From: a virus
Length of the DNA stretch: 42,946 nucleotides
Direction: 5' to 3' (one strand)
IMG/VR virus record: IMGVR_UViG_3300026116_000061
Coordinates: 1-42,946 of that record
In this document: in pieces, positions 40,491 to 42,946 of the stretch
Layout: every line of letters begins with the position of its first letter
Numbering within the stretch: position 1 is the stretch's first letter
Translations under genes and position numbers: made by a program
The notes under the pieces: model-generated
What the model saw: the letters and a program-made list of their open reading frames with translations, nothing else
What the model was told of the DNA's origin: nothing
The model's database searches: none

Positions 40491-40849
40491 CAGCCCGGAA
40501 CAGCTATCTTTTACGGACTTATGGAATAACGGAGAAGCAATATGAGGAACTACTATTACGACAAGAACGATGTTGCGGAGTTTGTAAGAGACCGGCTAAC
40601 GGGTTCCGTACCCGGCTCTGTGTTGACCATGACCATCACTCCGGGGCAATCCGCGGGCTTCTATGTACACATTGTAACAGACGAGTCATCGGAAGACATA
40701 GAACTCCAGACGGCGAAGTTCTTTTCAGAAACGCAAGTCAATACCTAGCGGGGCCTTACACAGGATGGGTCGTACCACCCAAGAAGAAACGCTCCAAGCG
40801 ATCCTCGAAATCTACGAGGAAACGACGAAATACCCGTCGTACCCAATAA
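40487..40849 (+). CDS. Recombination endonuclease VII-like (HNH/ββα-metal)
   Basis: The 120-aa protein has CCGVCKRPANGF (C30, C33), CVDHDHHSGAIRGLLC (D47, H48, H50, H51) and CTHCNRRV (C60, C63, Asn64), the full zinc and metal set of endonuclease VII. These enzymes resolve Holliday junctions and branched DNA before packaging. The C-terminus is a Lys/Arg-rich tail (PKKKRSKRSSKSTRKRR), longer than needed for the fold and probably DNA-binding. It overlaps the nuclease gene by four bases. Confidence 0.9.
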   Translation: MTARNSYLLRTYGITEKQYEELLLRQERCCGVCKRPANGFRTRLCVDHDHHSGAIRGLLCTHCNRRVIGRHRTPDGEVLFRNASQYLAGPYTGWVVPPKKKRSKRSSKSTRKRRNTRRTQ

Positions 40850-40917
40850 TCCAAAAGCTGCGGAGGGATATAGAAAGGTGTTTCGTTAATGTCTACTCAT
40901 TTAATCGTTCCGGATAG
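40765..40917 (+). CDS. Doubtful 50-aa frame between endonuclease and phosphoesterase
   Basis: A frame from ATG 40765 encodes MGRTTQEETLQAILEIYEET and a basic end. It overlaps both neighbours strongly. The helical start looks plausible; the ribosome site CACAGG is weak. Listed as possible only. Confidence 0.25.
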   Translation: MGRTTQEETLQAILEIYEETTKYPSYPIIQKLRRDIERCFVNVYSFNRSG

Positions 40918-41680
40918 TCATGCGCACCCCGATTTCAACAATGATCGTGCTGATTGGTTGGGTCAGCTTATTGCCGATGTACGCCCTGATGTTCTTGTTC
41001 ACATTGGCGACAGTTGCGATCTCCCGAGCCTTTCCAGCTACGACAAAGGAAAACGTTCCTTCCAAGGGAGGAATTACAAAGCTGACATCAACGCCCATCT
41101 AGATTTTCAGGAGAGAATGTTTGCCCCGATTAAACGCCTTAAGAAAAAGATGCCTAGAAGCGTGTTCTGCATTGGCAATCATGAGCATCGGATTACTCGG
41201 GCTATCGATTTATCGCCCGAACTCGACGGGGCTATCAGTCTACGCGATCTTGACCTTAGCCGGTATTACGATGACATTGTTGATTATTCTGGCAGCACTC
41301 CGGGAACGATCCAAATCGATGGAGTGACTTATGCCCACTATTTTGTCGGAGGGATCGCTGGCCGTCCTCTTGGCGGTATTCACGCAGGCTATGCTATCGC
41401 AACCAAGAAGTTCTCATCCGCGACTTGTGGACACAGCCACTTGTTCGATACTAGCTGGCACGTCGATCTTGCTGGTAACCCAGTTATTGGTACTGTAGTC
41501 GGCTGCTACCAAGATTACGATAACGATTGGGCCGGAGAAGTAGCCCAGTTGTGGAATAGAGGTGTTGTCATTAAACGTCACGTAGAAAACGGAGGGTATG
41601 ATCTACAATACATCCGCATCAATAGTCTGAGGAAAGAATATGGTAACGGAAGCGGAAATGCAAGCGAAGCAGCTACTTAA
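40889..41680 (+). CDS. Calcineurin-like metallophosphoesterase
   Basis: The 263-aa protein has the family motifs PDSHAHPD (D9, H11), VHIGDSCD, FCIGNHEHR and, near the end, CGHSHLF: the D-x-H, G-D-x2-D-like, GNH(E/D) and GHSH metal ligands. It is close in size to phage phosphoesterases or nucleases. A possible job is trimming DNA ends or clearing nucleotides, but the substrate is unknown. Ribosome site AGAAAGG. Its end overlaps the next small gene by 41 bases. Confidence 0.85.
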   Translation: MSTHLIVPDSHAHPDFNNDRADWLGQLIADVRPDVLVHIGDSCDLPSLSSYDKGKRSFQGRNYKADINAHLDFQERMFAPIKRLKKKMPRSVFCIGNHEHRITRAIDLSPELDGAISLRDLDLSRYYDDIVDYSGSTPGTIQIDGVTYAHYFVGGIAGRPLGGIHAGYAIATKKFSSATCGHSHLFDTSWHVDLAGNPVIGTVVGCYQDYDNDWAGEVAQLWNRGVVIKRHVENGGYDLQYIRINSLRKEYGNGSGNASEAAT

Positions 41681-41819
41681 AGATTATTCTTTAGAAGAAA
41701 TACTGGAAGCCGCAGAAGTTACTCCAGAGGAAGCACTAGAGTATCTCATTAACTATGGTGTTATTGATCCGGCTGAATTGGTCTTGCCGGGAGGAGTCGA
41801 TGGTTCACCCGAAGAATAG
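41640..41819 (+). CDS. 59-aa acidic helical protein
   Basis: ATG at 41640 encodes MVTEAEMQAKQLLKDYSLEE, then ILEAAEVTPEEALEYLINYG, ending GVDGSPEE. The Leu/Glu pattern resembles a small helical hairpin, similar in part to minimal DNA-binding helix pairs, but no family is named. It overlaps the phosphoesterase and the next gene. Confidence 0.62.
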   Translation: MVTEAEMQAKQLLKDYSLEEILEAAEVTPEEALEYLINYGVIDPAELVLPGGVDGSPEE

Positions 41820-41997
41820 AGCGGATCGTAGGAGAGATCGAATTGCTAAAGACCTCCATAGCCGAAAGTATCATCCCAGAGTTATCGCAAGGAAAACCGA
41901 TGAAGATACAGATTGGGAAGAAGACCTTCAGGACTATTACGACAGAACACGTTCTCGAAGCACTGACGGCGTATCTTCGGAGCATGTCGACGATTGA
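41800..41997 (+). CDS. 65-aa basic small protein
   Basis: I choose ATG 41800 with GGGAGGAGTCG upstream; the earlier ATG lies far inside the previous gene. The product MVHPKNRADRRRDRIAKDLH is Arg/Lys-rich at the front and acidic behind (DEDTDWEEDLQDYYD). No domain recognised. Confidence 0.62.
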   Translation: MVHPKNRADRRRDRIAKDLHSRKYHPRVIARKTDEDTDWEEDLQDYYDRTRSRSTDGVSSEHVDD

Positions 41998-42073
41998 CGA
42001 CAACGAACATGTTACCCACATCACGAAAGTCCCTGAGGGATTTGATATTAAAATAGAGAAGGAAAGTGCATGA
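41900..42073 (+). CDS. 57-aa small protein
   Basis: ATG 41900 with AAGGAAAA upstream gives MKIQIGKKTFRTITTEHVLE and VTHITKVPEGFDIKIEKESA. It is strand-helix-strand in pattern. Its start lies in the previous gene; it overlaps the next gene by four bases (ATGA). Confidence 0.6.
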   Translation: MKIQIGKKTFRTITTEHVLEALTAYLRSMSTIDDNEHVTHITKVPEGFDIKIEKESA

Positions 42074-42459
42074 TGAAGCTTATTACTATTCTTGCTGCTG
42101 GAATGTTTCTGCTAGGTGCTTTTAACTATGCTCGGGCTGATGAACTGAACTGTGAGTACGGCTCACACGACAAATTCGTCTCCGTCGCGGCTGAACAAGG
42201 TATCGCCCATAAAGAATTGTCTCCGGCGGACGTTGCCCGGATCATCGAGAAGAAAGGCCCACCGCCGAACGGTGATAAAGAGAAGCCTTTTACTGCTGAA
42301 ATCGTAGAGACTGAAGATCAAGCTAAGTTGTTCTTCTTCCAAGATGGTTGCCTTGTCAACACTATCGGACCGCTGCCAAAATACTTTATCCTCCGGTTGT
42401 TCGATGACGGACAGGTAGAAAGCGATACGATGCTATTCAGGGTCTCTGCACATGGCTAA
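42070..42459 (+). CDS. Secreted/periplasmic 129-aa protein
   Basis: The N-terminus MMKLITILAAGMFLLGAFNY, then ARADEL, is a clear signal peptide with AxA-type cleavage after ARA (about residue 23). The mature part has two Cys (CEYG and DGCLV), suggesting one disulfide, and a hydrophobic strand YFILRLF. No enzyme motif. A phage protein exported to the periplasm may protect the envelope or act at superinfection. Confidence 0.75.
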   Translation: MMKLITILAAGMFLLGAFNYARADELNCEYGSHDKFVSVAAEQGIAHKELSPADVARIIEKKGPPPNGDKEKPFTAEIVETEDQAKLFFFQDGCLVNTIGPLPKYFILRLFDDGQVESDTMLFRVSAHG

Positions 42460-42715
42460 GAAGAAGTCACATCATACGAACCCTGCTGCCGAGGCTCGGT
42501 GGGAGGCCCAACCTTCTCAAGTGAAACGTCGGTCTCAGCGCAATCAAGCCCGGCGAGAGTTCGAGAAGGAAGGCAAGGTCCACAAAGGTGATGGTAAGGA
42601 AGTCGACCACAAGAAATTCACGAAGGACTTGAATGCCCCTTTGGATAACTCCAAGAATAATCTCCACGTCCTTAGTCGTACCGCTAATCGGAAGAAGCAA
42701 CCGAAGAGGAAATAA
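42452..42715 (+). CDS. Small basic HNH-like protein
   Basis: The 87-aa protein starts MAKKKSHHTNPAAEARWEAQ and ends with EVDHKKFTKDLNAPLDNSKN, then NLHVLSRTANRKKQPKRK. The DH...LDNS..NL.VLSR..N pattern is the HNH nuclease-like core, but the first His-bearing zinc half is reduced. Similar small proteins occur in many phages. It may be an inactive or minimal nuclease. ATG overlaps the previous gene by eight bases. Confidence 0.68.
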   Translation: MAKKKSHHTNPAAEARWEAQPSQVKRRSQRNQARREFEKEGKVHKGDGKEVDHKKFTKDLNAPLDNSKNNLHVLSRTANRKKQPKRK

Positions 42716-42946
42716 TGGAAAAGCTCGACCTGAGTGAAGCCGAGCGATTAACAAGACTGCCTATCGAGGAGGTTGTCTGGGAGGATCACTTCTCTACCGA
42801 TAGTTGGTTAGCTCATGATGCGGAAGAAGTCCTCGATACTATTCTGGTGACTTCCGTGGGTTATCGACTCAAGGAAACCAGAGCGAAGATCGTCCTTATC
42901 CAACACCGGACGACCAACGCTCAGATCGGCGGGACGATTACCATTC
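42715..42946 (+). CDS. Unknown protein, C-terminus cut by window edge
   Basis: The ATG at 42715 overlaps the previous TAA (TAATG). The 77 visible residues, MEKLDLSEAERLTRLPIEEV followed by VWEDHFSTDSWLAHDAEE, run to the edge without a stop. It appears acidic and soluble. No domain is recognised in this part. Confidence 0.62.
   Translation, partial: MEKLDLSEAERLTRLPIEEVVWEDHFSTDSWLAHDAEEVLDTILVTSVGYRLKETRAKIVLIQHRTTNAQIGGTITI

Noticed and set aside
40542-40748. 68-codon plus frame inside the endonuclease VII gene
   Set aside because: Overlaps the well-supported endonuclease frame completely and has no coding character of its own.
1-42946. tRNA genes, CRISPR arrays, integrase, insertion sequences
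   Set aside because: None were recognised by eye; a tRNA scan and repeat search would be needed to exclude weak cases.

Overview
The window is most of the genome of a tailed, short-tailed (podovirus-type) phage. The evidence is a head and tail gene set in T7-group style (terminase, portal, scaffold, coat, tail-tube A-like and B-like proteins, internal virion proteins) and a T7-type replication set (fused primase-helicase and a family A DNA polymerase). Both ends of the window cut through genes, so the genome continues on both sides. I saw no integrase, tRNA, rRNA, CRISPR array or insertion sequence. The host cannot be read with certainty. Strong Shine-Dalgarno sites and textbook sigma70 promoters point to a Gram-negative bacterium whose own RNA polymerase transcribes the phage. 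No phage RNA polymerase is visible here, but one could lie outside the window.

Layout. Positions 1-21787 (minus strand) are the late module. In transcription order from right to left it holds a membrane-anchored wall hydrolase, a terminase small-subunit candidate, tail appendage proteins including a GH26-like glycosidase, a small membrane protein, large terminase, portal, scaffold, coat, a decoration-type protein, two tail fibre proteins, two holin-like membrane proteins, tail-tube A-like and B-like proteins, a GNAT protein, a gp14-like internal protein and a giant internal virion protein that runs off the left edge. Positions 21788-23161 are the divergent control region. It has a consensus leftward promoter, a G-quadruplex motif, several inverted repeats, one isolated Cys/His-rich minus-strand gene and its terminator. 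Positions 23162-26704 (plus) hold early-type small genes: a Lys/Ala-rich 294-aa protein, two ribosome-modulation-factor-like proteins and several minute membrane peptides, punctuated by related CCTAGG-stem terminators.

Positions 26707-34664 (plus) are the most distinctive segment. A gamma-glutamylcyclotransferase-like protein, a class I glutamine amidotransferase/gamma-glutamyl hydrolase-like protein, a class II glutamine amidotransferase, two different amidoligases and an ATP-grasp ligase are encoded with several unknown proteins in one overlapping run. This looks like a complete pathway that makes, amidates or trims a gamma-glutamyl or peptide-type conjugate. Positions 34665-42946 (plus) are the replication and recombination module. 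It begins with a perfect sigma70 promoter embedded in a perfect 10-bp palindrome. It then runs through a zinc ribbon protein, primase-helicase, DNA polymerase, ssDNA-binding candidate, RecB/Cas4-type nuclease, endonuclease VII, a metallophosphoesterase, and small genes to the right edge.

The main points for a second look are: (1) the amide-ligase/amidotransferase cluster; (2) a T7-type DNA polymerase whose exonuclease site has Asn for Asp in motif I and Asn and His for Asp and Tyr in motif III, and Gln for the steric-gate Glu in polymerase motif A; (3) a third consensus promoter inside the polymerase gene that shares 18 identical bases with the late promoter; and (4) shared operator-like motifs downstream of the late and replication promoters.
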